Below are positions 45,925 to 55,028 of a DNA stretch of 64,000 nt, piece after piece. Both the position numbers and the translations under genes were made by a program. The stretch spans positions 248,001 to 312,000 of the forward strand of contig CBDATU010000005.1 in NCBI GenBank assembly GCA_965199865.1, given 5' to 3'. Position 1 is the stretch's first letter; each line of letters opens with the position of its first letter. The notes beneath the pieces are model-generated. The model was not told the DNA's origin. It was given only the letters and a program-made list of their open reading frames with translations, and did no database searches. This DNA comes from JAPOUP01 sp965199865 (GTDB lineage Bacteria; Pseudomonadota; Alphaproteobacteria; Rhodobacterales; Rhodobacteraceae).

Positions 45925-46709
45925 TCCGGAATCTCCAGCATCAACGTAGCGTGCCGTAGTTGATCATAAGCTTCGACATGGACGCGATACAACCGGTATC
46001 CGAACTGCCTGAGCAGCGGCTGGTCGTGGCTCACGATTACGACTGAGGCTCCAAAAGTTTCAGCTGATTCGGCGATTAGCGTCATCACGTCAAAAGATGT
46101 CGAAGGATCGAGCGAAGCTGTTGGTTCGTCGCAGAACAGAAGCTTCGCTCCCGGTGCAAGTGCACGCAGTACCGCCGCTCTTTGACGCTGCCCTCCTGAA
46201 AGCTCCGCGGGCATCCGGTCCAGGAATTCCGCAAGACCCATGGCGTGAGCCGCTTCCTCAATCCGTGCACGATTCACATTCAGCCGACCACGGGACAGTT
46301 CAGCTGCAAGAAGGGCGTTTTCGAGCACGGTAAGATAGGGCAGTAGGCCCCCATCCTGCAGAATGAATCCTATGCCTGTTGCCCGAATGGTCGAAAGAGC
46401 GTTGGAGTCCCGAGCCAGGATTGGTTGGAGTAGATTCACCAGCGTTCCATCGTGGTCCAGAGCGATATCAAAGCGCGAGATGCTGTTGGGCCAGCTTAGA
46501 AGCCCCAGCGATTCTAGGAGCGTAGTCTTTCCGCTACCGCTATCCCCCATGACACCAATGCGATCGCCCGCGCGAATCTCCAGGGCTGGAACGTCGAGCC
46601 GGAATGTAATTCCGGTCTTTGGGTCGTGACGTTCAACCGAAAGCCCCTCTATCTCAAGCATCGCCGGAGCCGCTGACCCATACACGCGTTCCCGGCACTG
46701 CCTGGCCAT
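45921..46709 (-). CDS. ABC transporter ATPase, LolD/MacB type
   Basis: A 262-residue cytosolic ATPase with Walker A GVMGDSGSGKTTLLES, signature ELSGGQRQRAAVLRAL and Walker B LLFCDEPTASLD, typical of the LolD/FtsE/MacB group. It energises the FtsX-like permease that follows with a four-base overlap. The start at 46709 has AAGGAG 12 bases upstream; an internal ATG at 46661 (MLEIEGLSV) is closer to the usual family start but has no ribosome binding site. 24 bases separate it from the VWA gene upstream. Confidence 0.92.
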   Translation of the reverse strand: MARQCRERVYGSAAPAMLEIEGLSVERHDPKTGITFRLDVPALEIRAGDRIGVMGDSGSGKTTLLESLGLLSWPNSISRFDIALDHDGTLVNLLQPILARDSNALSTIRATGIGFILQDGGLLPYLTVLENALLAAELSRGRLNVNRARIEEAAHAMGLAEFLDRMPAELSGGQRQRAAVLRALAPGAKLLFCDEPTASLDPSTSFDVMTLIAESAETFGASVVIVSHDQPLLRQFGYRLYRVHVEAYDQLRHATLMLEIPE

Positions 46710-46733
46710 CGGAATCTCGCACTCCTTGCGACG

Positions 46734-49235
46734 TCAGGGCAGGTTAGTCAAGCGTACTGGTGTCGCACTCAACCCCGGATCTTCCGATCCGAAATCTCGC
46801 CACAGATCCGTTTGACTGAAGATCTCCCGGTAGATTCTCCGCTTCGCCTCGATGTTTTCGATGAATTCCTGCCGTTGCGCAACGCTGATCGAAGCCCAGT
46901 AACTCTGGTCGATCCGAAGCACCTGACTTCGGTACGGAAGGATCTGGAGAAACGATGGAAGAAGCGTCTTAACAACGTTTCTGTCGTCAATTGGTGGCGC
47001 ATCGGGGTCGGTCGAAGTCTCCGCTGCCAGCATTTGAAGCTTCTCGAAGAACACCTTGGGATCGTCACCGCCCGACCGAAACGCATCCACAACGAGGCCG
47101 AGGCGCTTATCGAGCGTCGAAAGCTGGTTTCGAGTGAGGAATACACTCACTTCAAGCGTGCGAATGTCCGGGTCAGTCAGGTCGCGGTCAGCGGCCCAGC
47201 CCTCAAGAAAGCTCGGCGCGTCGCCACCGCTGACGGTCGCAAGACTCTCGAGCTGTGCCCGGAATATCTCGTTCACGACAGCCCGTCCCAGTTGTTTTGC
47301 GCTGTCGCTTCTGCCCTGAAAGGTCGTTTCCATTTCTTCCTGTGATATGAGCTGGCCCGCGTTGATACTCAATACGGACCGTGCGACCAGGTCGGCGATG
47401 GTGTCCAGCCCTTCGCCGAATTCACGATCCATTTCCGCATCGATCGCAACGTATTTGTTGAATGCAAGATCGCCGGTTTCCGAAATAGTTTGGTACTGTT
47501 TCTTCGCTCTGGCGACGTCCTGCAAACGGCGGTTGGCTGGCGTAAGCAAGTGAATGGGAAGGATCGTCAAATTGTTGTTTCGTGCGACCTCTGCGATAGC
47601 CTCTGGGGTTGCATTGGTGCCCGCACGTGGATCCGCTCCCTCGCGCGAAGACGCATCGGTTACGAATATGATCAGCCTGAAGTCAAATTCTTCCCAGTCC
47701 ATTTCCGTCATTGCGACGTAAATTCCATATAGACCGTCTTCTTCAAACCCGATCGTTGGTGCAGTTGCTTCTTTCATCAACCGCATGTTTGTGAGAACCT
47801 GGCGGGCGTCCGCCACGGGATCGAGCGGCTGAAAAATCCTTGCGGCGTATTCGATTCCTTCAGGATCTTCTCTGGGATCGTCGCGAAAACCCACAAGTCC
47901 AAAAGAGACGAATGCCGAGCTCTCGTATCGTTCGAAAGCGTCGAAGAAGCCTTGCACGGTCTGATGGGTTCGCTCAATGAATGGAGCCATGGAAATTGTG
48001 GTGTCAATTACGAAAACGACTCCGATCCGGAATTCCCCATCCTCACCAGCAAGCACCGCCAGATCATCGTCGCGGAGGCTGCTGTCATCACGGTCGGCGA
48101 TGTCCGTGGCGCTCGCGGGAACCGCTGCGACTTTCAGCAGCACGGTATCCGTCGCCCCGTCAAACAGCGCATCCCGCGAATCCAGGATCGGTAGGATATA
48201 GGGTTCATTCTGATAGGTAACGGCGGTCTTTGGTTCGACTGCTACGAGAGAGCTGTCCCACTGAGGTTCGTAAGAGGGATTGCCTTTCAGCTGCTCCCTT
48301 TCATTCGCCAATCGCTCGTATATTTCCGCCGCCTCGGCCCTGTGAGTCGGTGCCTCCACGATATCCGCAAGCGTTGTGCTGTCGTTGAAAAACAAGACAT
48401 CGCTGCGTTGTCCCCTTGGAGCGAATTGCATCACCAGCATCGTAGACCAATCCAGCGAGTCTTCCTTTAACAGCCAGCCCTGATTTCCTTCCCGAATCGA
48501 AGGGCCGACTTCAAGCCAATCCATCCCATTCGCGCTTGTCTCATCGAATACGTAAAGCACCGAAAACGTCGGTATTGGATCGCCGCTGTCCGCATCCGCA
48601 GTCGGTGCAGGTCGAAGAGTGCTACCCGGCAGCGAGATAACGCGTCGAAATAGTGTGGGATGGTCGGGATCACTCAGTGGCTCGCGTATCGCCGCCTGTT
48701 CCGTTACTCTCCCGCTATCGGCGGAGCCAGTCGAATCCGCGACGCCAGTCGCGTCGGCGGAGCCAGTTGAGTCCGCAGCACCAGTCGCGTCGGCGGAACT
48801 GTGGCCGGAATTATCGTCACTTACAGCGCCTAACCCTTCCGCTTCAGCGACGACCACTTCCCGAGCCGTGATGATTTCCGCGAAGGCCGATACTTCGCCT
48901 TCGGCATTCCTGAGATCCTCGGCAAGAGACTCCACTGCGGCGTCAAAACCATCGTCACAATCGATCACAGGGCCACTGTTGTCGAACGAATCTGCCGGGA
49001 GCCTAGGCGTTGCTGGCCGGGGCGGAATGCTCGCCTGCGTTGCCTGAGAAAGCTCATTGATCCGCAACTCCTGCGAGTCAGCCCGAGCAGTGGCCTTTCG
49101 CAACTCTCGGGATATCTTGATATAATTGTCTCGTAGTTCAGTTTTCCTTATTTCCTGCGCTGTGGTGCAATCCTGTGCGGCAACTACATTCGCCGCAACC
49201 GATACGAGAAACGCGACAAAAAAAATTCTGAGCAT
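46734..49235 (-). CDS. Secreted von Willebrand factor A protein with SH3-like region
   Basis: An 833-residue exported protein with signal peptide MLRIFFVAFLVSVAANVVAA. A short coiled coil lies at about residues 28-65, a tandem low-complexity stretch at about 143-172, an SH3-like region at about 200-270 (DWLEVGPSIREGNQGWLLKE), and a VWA domain from about 400 to 600. The MIDAS motif is VVFVIDTTISM, a DxTxS variant of DxSxS. The last 200 residues (LEGWAADRDLTDPDIRTLEV onward) are of unknown fold. GGGGG lies upstream of ATG 49235. First gene of the six-gene operon; the VWA domain probably binds a partner in the periplasm through a metal ion. Confidence 0.88.
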   Translation of the reverse strand: MLRIFFVAFLVSVAANVVAAQDCTTAQEIRKTELRDNYIKISRELRKATARADSQELRINELSQATQASIPPRPATPRLPADSFDNSGPVIDCDDGFDAAVESLAEDLRNAEGEVSAFAEIITAREVVVAEAEGLGAVSDDNSGHSSADATGAADSTGSADATGVADSTGSADSGRVTEQAAIREPLSDPDHPTLFRRVISLPGSTLRPAPTADADSGDPIPTFSVLYVFDETSANGMDWLEVGPSIREGNQGWLLKEDSLDWSTMLVMQFAPRGQRSDVLFFNDSTTLADIVEAPTHRAEAAEIYERLANEREQLKGNPSYEPQWDSSLVAVEPKTAVTYQNEPYILPILDSRDALFDGATDTVLLKVAAVPASATDIADRDDSSLRDDDLAVLAGEDGEFRIGVVFVIDTTISMAPFIERTHQTVQGFFDAFERYESSAFVSFGLVGFRDDPREDPEGIEYAARIFQPLDPVADARQVLTNMRLMKEATAPTIGFEEDGLYGIYVAMTEMDWEEFDFRLIIFVTDASSREGADPRAGTNATPEAIAEVARNNNLTILPIHLLTPANRRLQDVARAKKQYQTISETGDLAFNKYVAIDAEMDREFGEGLDTIADLVARSVLSINAGQLISQEEMETTFQGRSDSAKQLGRAVVNEIFRAQLESLATVSGGDAPSFLEGWAADRDLTDPDIRTLEVSVFLTRNQLSTLDKRLGLVVDAFRSGGDDPKVFFEKLQMLAAETSTDPDAPPIDDRNVVKTLLPSFLQILPYRSQVLRIDQSYWASISVAQRQEFIENIEAKRRIYREIFSQTDLWRDFGSEDPGLSATPVRLTNLP
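48719..48806 (-). repeat. Tandem Ser/Ala/Asp/Thr/Gly repeat within the VWA gene
   Basis: Alternating units encode a run of ADSTGSADATGVADSTGSAD-like hexapeptide and related steps. At DNA level the unit GTCGCGTCGGCGGA and its variants recur every 18 or 36 bases. The stretch lies between the coiled coil and the SH3-like region and acts as a flexible linker. It is likely to vary in copy number between strains. Confidence 0.75.
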
Positions 49236-49511
49236 AGTTTGGCCCCCAAAAACCCCATTTCGGGAAAGCCATGCTCCACGTTGGTGGTGAGACAACATGT
49301 TTCCCACCGTTCAGCTAATAACATGCTCATCGACTATGGAGCAAGATCTATGGCGCAGGATTGATTTTTCAGCCTGTTTCAGTGTGGTTTGGTCTTGTGC
49401 CTTCGCCGACTGAAAAAGACGCCCTCGAACGATAGCGTGTCTACCCATTGGATTCGACAAGCGGCATCTGGATCACAACGCCAACCTTCGAGGGGCAGGA
49501 CAAGTTGAACA
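49236..49511. other. Upstream region of the six-gene envelope operon
   Basis: About 280 bases between the VWA gene and the CoA-transferase remnant. It should carry the operon promoter, reading leftwards. No gene, repeat or clear operator was found. Confidence 0.4.
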
Positions 49512-49915
49512 TTAGGCGATCGTCGCTAACGTCGCGACCAACATATCCTCGCTTCTGACGCCCGGGGCAAGCTCTTCTATCCGAAGACCACCGTCGGTCA
49601 CGTCAAGCATGCCCAGATTTGTGATGATAACATACACCACTCCCTTTCCAGACATTGAAAGCGCGCACTGCTTCAGAACCTTCGAGGCACCCTGCCTGTT
49701 GGTATGGTTCATCACCACAACCACCCGACCGATCCTGGCGACGAGATCCATGGCGCCACCCATTCCTTCACAAGCTACCGCGAATCATCCAGTCCGCAAG
49801 ATCTCCCTCTCACCGATCTACATTGCGCCCGAGATCGCTAAAGCGATCTTTCCGCCTCGTACCATCCCGTACTCGTGGCACTGTCGAAATAGCCGGTGCG
49901 GTACGACGCGGTCAT
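49512..49915 (-). pseudogene. 3-oxoacid CoA-transferase subunit B remnant
   Basis: The C-terminal 83 codons are readable (MGGAMDLVARIGRVVVVMNH, VIITNLGMLDVTDGGLRIEE, LAPGV). Upstream, minus-strand frames with stops and shifts continue the family order backwards: an ISGAM block from VRGGKIALAISGAM near 49820-49865 and YFDSATSTG near 49885-49912. Stops interrupt the region between ISGAM and MGGAMD. The N-terminal half and subunit A are missing, so the gene is dead. ScoB would normally transfer CoA between succinyl-CoA and acetoacetate. Confidence 0.82.
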
Positions 49916-50117
49916 GAGGCGCTCCAAACCTGTCATCCCACCCTCCAGAAGACATCCATGCCTTCAACCCAACAGAGCAGTCTCACGAACCTACCACTCT
50001 CTACTGCAATGAGGCCCACCTGACTGAACCGAAGCCGGAGTTGACCGGCGGGAACCGGTTATGCCGGAGTAATCGCCCTGCCCGCCTGAGCGAACATCCG
50101 GCGGTTACCTCGGGATC

Positions 50118-50864
50118 TCACACTGCGAAAGCGTGCCAGAGCAGGCTGGCTCGGCGCATGAATTCCGACCCGCCAAGCCTCCCTGACCCGACCAATTCCG
50201 GCCTACGATGCGCCAGACGCAAAATCCGGCGAGCACGCCAGGCTGCCAATAGCACTGGCTTTGCCTGTCGTGGTGGGCGCTCATGACTCATATACGCAAG
50301 CCCCTGCGCCGCAAGTTTCCTCACCGCATCTGGCGAAGGGTCGGGAAGCGGCTCATAGCCCCGAACGCGCAGCTGCGGAATCGCAAGGAACAGATTGGCA
50401 AGACCGGATGCCCATGCAGTTTTCCGAAGCTCGTTTTCGGAGCCGGTAACTCCGACCGCACGGGCCGTGGCCAGCATGAGGTTTCCGGCAGTTCGGTCGA
50501 GATATGTCGCCAGCCGGTCTTCCGTCTCGAACGGACGGCGCTCGATATCCCGCTCCCGTGCTCCGGTCAATTCACTGAGCAGACACACCGACTCGGCGTC
50601 CAGGACATCGGCCAAAGGCCCTGCTATCTCATGGCTCCGGGCCAGGTTTCGGCTGGAAATCTCTTCCAGCGTATCCCGCCACCACTGCAGCCGGATCCTC
50701 GCGATCATCGGCTCGTGGATCAATTGAACGGCACGGGCGATTTCCACGTTGAACGCATAGATCGGAAACAGCGCGTTTCGGGCCGAAGGGGGTGCCGCCA
50801 TCGCTGCAAGAAACCTGTCTGGATCGCCACGGCGCACAATCTCCACACAGGCGGAAAGACTCAT
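50118..50864 (-). CDS. Squalene/phytoene-synthase-fold protein, NDUFAF6-like
   Basis: A 248-residue protein with the trans-isoprenyl synthase fold: FPIYAFNVEIARAVQLIHEP, LQWWRDTLEEI and YLDRTAGNLMLATARAVG. The two Asp-rich DxxxD motifs needed for prenyl diphosphate binding are not preserved, so it is probably not a carotenoid or squalene enzyme. It resembles the group to which complex I assembly factor NDUFAF6 belongs, widespread in alphaproteobacteria. It overlaps the methyltransferase gene by four bases and is the last gene of cimA-methyltransferase-this gene. Confidence 0.82.
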   Translation of the reverse strand: MSLSACVEIVRRGDPDRFLAAMAAPPSARNALFPIYAFNVEIARAVQLIHEPMIARIRLQWWRDTLEEISSRNLARSHEIAGPLADVLDAESVCLLSELTGARERDIERRPFETEDRLATYLDRTAGNLMLATARAVGVTGSENELRKTAWASGLANLFLAIPQLRVRGYEPLPDPSPDAVRKLAAQGLAYMSHERPPRQAKPVLLAAWRARRILRLAHRRPELVGSGRLGGSEFMRRASLLWHAFAV

Positions 50865-51571
50865 GCGGGGCGAACCACGCTCAGCAGGTAGCCGGTCTCC
50901 TGCTTCACCCGCTCCCAGACATCTATTTCGGCCTGAGAAGCGTCGAGCACCGCTTCCAAAGCCTCATCCGCACCAGAACGGAGCGCCGTGATCCGGGCCT
51001 GAAGCGATCCGTAATACCTGTCCCATGCAGTATTCGAGACCCTGCGGACCGCGACCGTCTCAAATCCAGAGCCTCGCACCTGCGTATCGATACCGGCAGC
51101 GTCGGTAACATCGCAGTCCCCCATCCAGAATGCGACTGCAGCATCTGAAGGCGTATCAACGAAGTGGCACGGATGTGAGAACGCAACGACTCCCCGTTTG
51201 GCCAGAGCGGGACGCCAGGCCATCAGGCATTTCTCGATTCCGAGAAAATAGACCGCTCCGGCGGACCAGATGAGATCGAACGGCCCCTTGAGCCTTGCCA
51301 TGCTGCCAGCATAGGCAACGACACGAGGGTCCGCGTCAACCCGGACCAGGAGCTCATCGATGAATGGTCTGTGGGAATCGACTGCCGTTACCCTACCATC
51401 GGGTGCGGTGGCCAGAAGAGAAGGTACGTCGCCACCAGACCCGCAGCCCGCATCACAGATGCGGGCATTCATGGGAAGGTCGACAACACCTGCGACCCAT
51501 GTCACGTCCTGCGGCTCTCCTGGTCCCTCACGGTCGAGTTCCCTGTAGAGAGTGAAGAACGCATCGCTCAT
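50861..51571 (-). CDS. SAM-dependent methyltransferase, class I
   Basis: A 236-residue enzyme with the Rossmann SAM-binding motif ICDAGCGSGGDVPSLL, motif II VTAVDSHRPFIDELL and the later FDLIWSAGAVYFLGIEKCL. The substrate is unknown. The ATG at 51571 overlaps the stop of cimA (ATGA), which fixes the start against a 34-codon upstream extension. Co-transcribed with cimA and the squalene-synthase-fold gene. Confidence 0.88.
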   Translation of the reverse strand: MSDAFFTLYRELDREGPGEPQDVTWVAGVVDLPMNARICDAGCGSGGDVPSLLATAPDGRVTAVDSHRPFIDELLVRVDADPRVVAYAGSMARLKGPFDLIWSAGAVYFLGIEKCLMAWRPALAKRGVVAFSHPCHFVDTPSDAAVAFWMGDCDVTDAAGIDTQVRGSGFETVAVRRVSNTAWDRYYGSLQARITALRSGADEALEAVLDASQAEIDVWERVKQETGYLLSVVRPA

Positions 51572-53193
51572 CAGGAGACCCCTTCGTCCCGGATCAGCTT
51601 CCAGTTGATGGCATCCACCAAAGCCTCGAAACTCGCGTCGACTATGTTGGCGGAAACGCCGACCGTCGACCATTCATTTCCGTCTCCATCGACGAAATCA
51701 ATGATTACCCTGGTCACCGCTTCAGTACCGCCCTGCGTGATGCGGACCTTGAAGTCGACGAGTCGCATGTCCTCGACTTTCGCCTGGTAACGCCCGAGAT
51801 CCAGCTTCAGCGCCTGCCAAAGCGCATTGACGGGGCCGTCATCATGCAGGTTTTGCGGGTGTTCGTTCTTGAAATAGCTGGTTCGACTGGAGCCATGTAA
51901 GGTTATCGATACAACCGCTTCCGATTCAACGACGATTTCACCCCTGGCATTGCGTCGCCGCTCGGTGATGACACGATAGCGCTCAACGTCAAAGTAATCC
52001 GGACGAAGGCCAAGCTCAGTACGTGCGAGAAGTTCGAAGCTGGCCTGCGCCGTCTCGTAGCTGTAACCCTGTTCCTCCCGCTGTTTGACGAGATCGAGAA
52101 TGCGGCCAATCACAAGATCTTTGGGATCCACCTCCTGCCCCATTTCGCCGAGTCTTTTGCGCAGGTTTGACTGGCCCGCCTGATTCGATATCGGGATGAC
52201 CCTGTCGTTGCCCACCTTCGCCGGTTCAACATGCTCGTAGGTTGAGGGATCCTTCAGGATCGCGCTTGCATGAAGTCCGGCTTTGTGGGCGAAGGCGGAC
52301 GCGCCGACATAGGGTGCGGTCCTTTCCGGAACCCGGTTGAGGATTTCGTCGAACAGTCGGCTGGAACGTGTTAGACCAGCGAGAGCCGCCCGGGTCACAC
52401 CTGTCACATATCTGTCCCGGTATCGGGACTTGAGCAGAAGGGTCGGAATGATCGAGATGAGATTGGCGTTGCCGCAGCGCTCGCCCAAGCCGTTGAGTGT
52501 GCCCTGGATCTGCCGTGCTCCAGCGTCAACGGCGGCCAGGGTGTTGGCCACGGCATTTCCCGTGTCGTCGTGAGTATGAATCCCGAGATGGGAGCCTGGG
52601 ATGCCCGCGGCAATGACCCCACCGGTGATTTCCGCGACCTCTGCCGGAAGGGTGCCTCCGTTGGTGTCGCAAAGCACGACCCACCGTGCGCCGGACTCGT
52701 ATGCGGCTCTCAGGCAGTCCAGGGCGTATTCCGGATTGGCCTTGTATCCGTCAAAGAAGTGCTCGGCGTCGAACAGTGGCTCACGACCCCTGGCCGCGAC
52801 ATGGCCCATGGAGGTCGCGATGTTGTCAATATTCTCGCGAAGCGTGATTCCGAGAGCGGTCTCAACATGAAAATCGTGAGTCTTTCCAACCAGACATACA
52901 GCTGGGGTATTGGCGTTGATCACCGCGGCGAGAACATCATCGTTTTCGGCGCTGCGGCCCGTTCGCTTCGTCATGCCGAATGCCGTGAATGTAGCGCGGG
53001 TCCGGGGCGCCGCTTCGAAAAACGCGGTGTCGGTTGGATTCGCTCCAGGCCAGCCGCCTTCTATATAGTCCAGACCGAGCGCATCAAGCAGTTCGACGAT
53101 CTGCAGTTTGTCGGAAGCTGAAAACAGCACCCCGTGGGTCTGCTGCCCATCGCGAAGCGTGGTATCGAACAGATAGAGGCGCTCCTGGCTCAT
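51571..53193 (-). CDS. cimA: Citramalate synthase
   Basis: A 540-residue enzyme that condenses pyruvate with acetyl-CoA to (R)-citramalate, the threonine-independent entry to isoleucine. It starts MSQERLYLFDTTLRDGQQTH, the HMGL-like signature with metal-binding Asp. GIHTHDDTGNAVANTLAAVD and GERCGNANLISIIPTL follow. The LeuA-type regulatory C-terminal domain covers about residues 400-535. The long-form length and the SAFAHKAGLHASAILKDPST block match CimA rather than LeuA. GAGTGAG precedes ATG 53193. Confidence 0.92.
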   Translation of the reverse strand: MSQERLYLFDTTLRDGQQTHGVLFSASDKLQIVELLDALGLDYIEGGWPGANPTDTAFFEAAPRTRATFTAFGMTKRTGRSAENDDVLAAVINANTPAVCLVGKTHDFHVETALGITLRENIDNIATSMGHVAARGREPLFDAEHFFDGYKANPEYALDCLRAAYESGARWVVLCDTNGGTLPAEVAEITGGVIAAGIPGSHLGIHTHDDTGNAVANTLAAVDAGARQIQGTLNGLGERCGNANLISIIPTLLLKSRYRDRYVTGVTRAALAGLTRSSRLFDEILNRVPERTAPYVGASAFAHKAGLHASAILKDPSTYEHVEPAKVGNDRVIPISNQAGQSNLRKRLGEMGQEVDPKDLVIGRILDLVKQREEQGYSYETAQASFELLARTELGLRPDYFDVERYRVITERRRNARGEIVVESEAVVSITLHGSSRTSYFKNEHPQNLHDDGPVNALWQALKLDLGRYQAKVEDMRLVDFKVRITQGGTEAVTRVIIDFVDGDGNEWSTVGVSANIVDASFEALVDAINWKLIRDEGVS

Positions 53194-53299
53194 TGGCTCA
53201 CTCTTTCGCATACTGCGCTCATGGCTGGAGCGAAACGCCCAGCACTGGAGGTGATGTGCGGATGCATGAGCCGGAGCTGCCAGGATCCAGGATTGGACG

Positions 53300-54730
53300 T
53301 CATAGCAGGGCCTCCAGTTTGTCCAGCGTGAAGTCGGGAGATTTCTTCACTTCCACACCGTTAGGCGTATCCCTGACGATCAGACCGACAGATGCCAGTC
53401 TGTCGCGCAGGATATCCGCACGCTTGAAGTCCTTTGCCGCACGTGCGTCCGCACGTTCTTCCAGCAGGGGCATAATGAGAGCCTGGTCGATATCTCCTGG
53501 ATACAGAAAGCTTTCGGCGTGATCCGCCATGCCCATGCGTTCACTGACGGACGCCCCCATTTCGGTCGCCCATTGCGGGACATGATCCCCGATCAGCCCT
53601 AGGAGACGTAGTGCCGCACGGAGGCTGCCAGCCTGGTCCGCTCTGGAGAGACGATGAAGTTCCGCGATGGCGCCCGGAGTATTCAGGTCATTTGCCAGGG
53701 CGTTAACGACTGACTGGGGCGGTTCATCGCCACCAGTCGCGTCCTTCACCTGCCAATACCATTTGCGGAGCGTTGCCTCCGCCTCCTGCCTCTTTCGCTC
53801 GGACCAGTCCATCGGATTGCGGTAGTGCGTTGAGAGGAACACGTACCTGATCACCTCCCCGGGAATGTCCTTGTCCAGCAGGTCACGTACCGTGAAAAAA
53901 TTGCCTGCGGATTTCGCCATCTTCCGACCTTCGACCCGCAGCATTTCATTGTGCATCCAGACCCGCGCAAACCCGCCCTCGGGATGCGCGCAGGTCGACT
54001 GGGCAATCTCGTTCTCGTGATGCGGGAAGGTCAGGTCGTTACCACCGCCGTGGATGTCGAATGTCTCGCCGAGAAGCTCCAGTGCCATCGCCGAGCATTC
54101 TATGTGCCAGCCCGGCCGGCCTCGACCCCACGGCGAATCCCAGCCTGGCAGCCCTTCGGGTGACGGCTTCCAGAGCACGAAGTCCATAGGATCGCGTTTA
54201 TATGGCGCTACCTCGACCCGTGCTCCGGCAATCATGTCCTCGGTGGTGCGGCCAGACAGACTGCCATATTGCGGATAGGACTGAACGCGGAACAATACGT
54301 GACCCTCAGCTTCGTATGCGTGCCCCTGTTCGATCAGGGTCTCGATCATTGCCACCATCTGCGGAATATAAGCGGTGGCACGGGGTGCTACGGTCGGATC
54401 AAGAACACCAAGTTCAGCCATATCATCAAGATACCATTGAATGGTTTCGTTGGTGATGTCGTGAATCGATCGCCCCGTCTGAGCCGCCCGCGCGTTGATC
54501 TTATCGTCCACATCGGTGAAGTTACGTACATAGGTGACATGGCTCTTTCCGTAGATGTGCCGAAAAAGCCGATAGAGCATGTCGAAGACCACCGCGGGCC
54601 GTGCGTTCCCAAGATGCGCACGGTCATAGACAGTGGGCCCGCAGACATACATGCGAACATCCTTGGGTTCGAGTGGCTCGAACCGCTCCCTGATCCGGGT
54701 AATGGTGTTGTACAGCATGATTTCGGTCAT
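53300..54730 (-). CDS. cysS: Cysteinyl-tRNA synthetase
   Basis: A 476-residue class I tRNA synthetase. The HIGH-like motif is AHLGNARP after VCGPTVYDR; the zinc site includes Cys29-type and WHIECSAM residues, and the KMSKS-like motif is KMAKSAGN near residue 266. The C-terminal helical anticodon domain follows. GAGGAA lies just upstream of ATG 54730. The cysS-cimA neighbourhood recurs in Rhodobacteraceae-like genomes. Confidence 0.96.
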   Translation of the reverse strand: MTEIMLYNTITRIRERFEPLEPKDVRMYVCGPTVYDRAHLGNARPAVVFDMLYRLFRHIYGKSHVTYVRNFTDVDDKINARAAQTGRSIHDITNETIQWYLDDMAELGVLDPTVAPRATAYIPQMVAMIETLIEQGHAYEAEGHVLFRVQSYPQYGSLSGRTTEDMIAGARVEVAPYKRDPMDFVLWKPSPEGLPGWDSPWGRGRPGWHIECSAMALELLGETFDIHGGGNDLTFPHHENEIAQSTCAHPEGGFARVWMHNEMLRVEGRKMAKSAGNFFTVRDLLDKDIPGEVIRYVFLSTHYRNPMDWSERKRQEAEATLRKWYWQVKDATGGDEPPQSVVNALANDLNTPGAIAELHRLSRADQAGSLRAALRLLGLIGDHVPQWATEMGASVSERMGMADHAESFLYPGDIDQALIMPLLEERADARAAKDFKRADILRDRLASVGLIVRDTPNGVEVKKSPDFTLDKLEALL

Positions 54731-55028
54731 GGCTTCCTCGCACGCGCTGTCTAGCGGCGGGCTGATGCTTTCGGCTGAGTGATAAACGAAAAGACCTCCC
54801 GCGTGACAATGTCAGCGGATAATGTGGCGAATGATGATCTCACGGGTCTTCATGGAGGAAGTGAATAAACGCTGACGCACCATTTGCCAAGCCCCTAGTT
54901 TCGGATAGACGGCACTACAGGAGGCCCTGGCATGCAGTGAGGTGCCCAGATCCCAGCGGGCAGCCCATGGATCCCAGCTGCCGGTTCAACTGCCACGCTG
55001 ACGCGGTAATAGCTGTAGGAGATTGACC
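54731..55028. other. Divergent promoter region between cysS and the YjbR gene
   Basis: About 300 bases. It must carry promoters for cysS (leftward) and the YjbR gene (rightward). A T-box or other leader for cysS was looked for and not seen. No gene. Confidence 0.4.

Noticed and set aside
48719..48806. CRISPR-like array because of regular repeats
   Set aside because: Units are short, in frame, imperfect and lie inside a coding sequence; there are no spacers.
54731..55028. T-box or other tRNA-sensing leader ahead of cysS
   Set aside because: No T-box sequence or specifier loop was found, and such leaders are not expected in this group.
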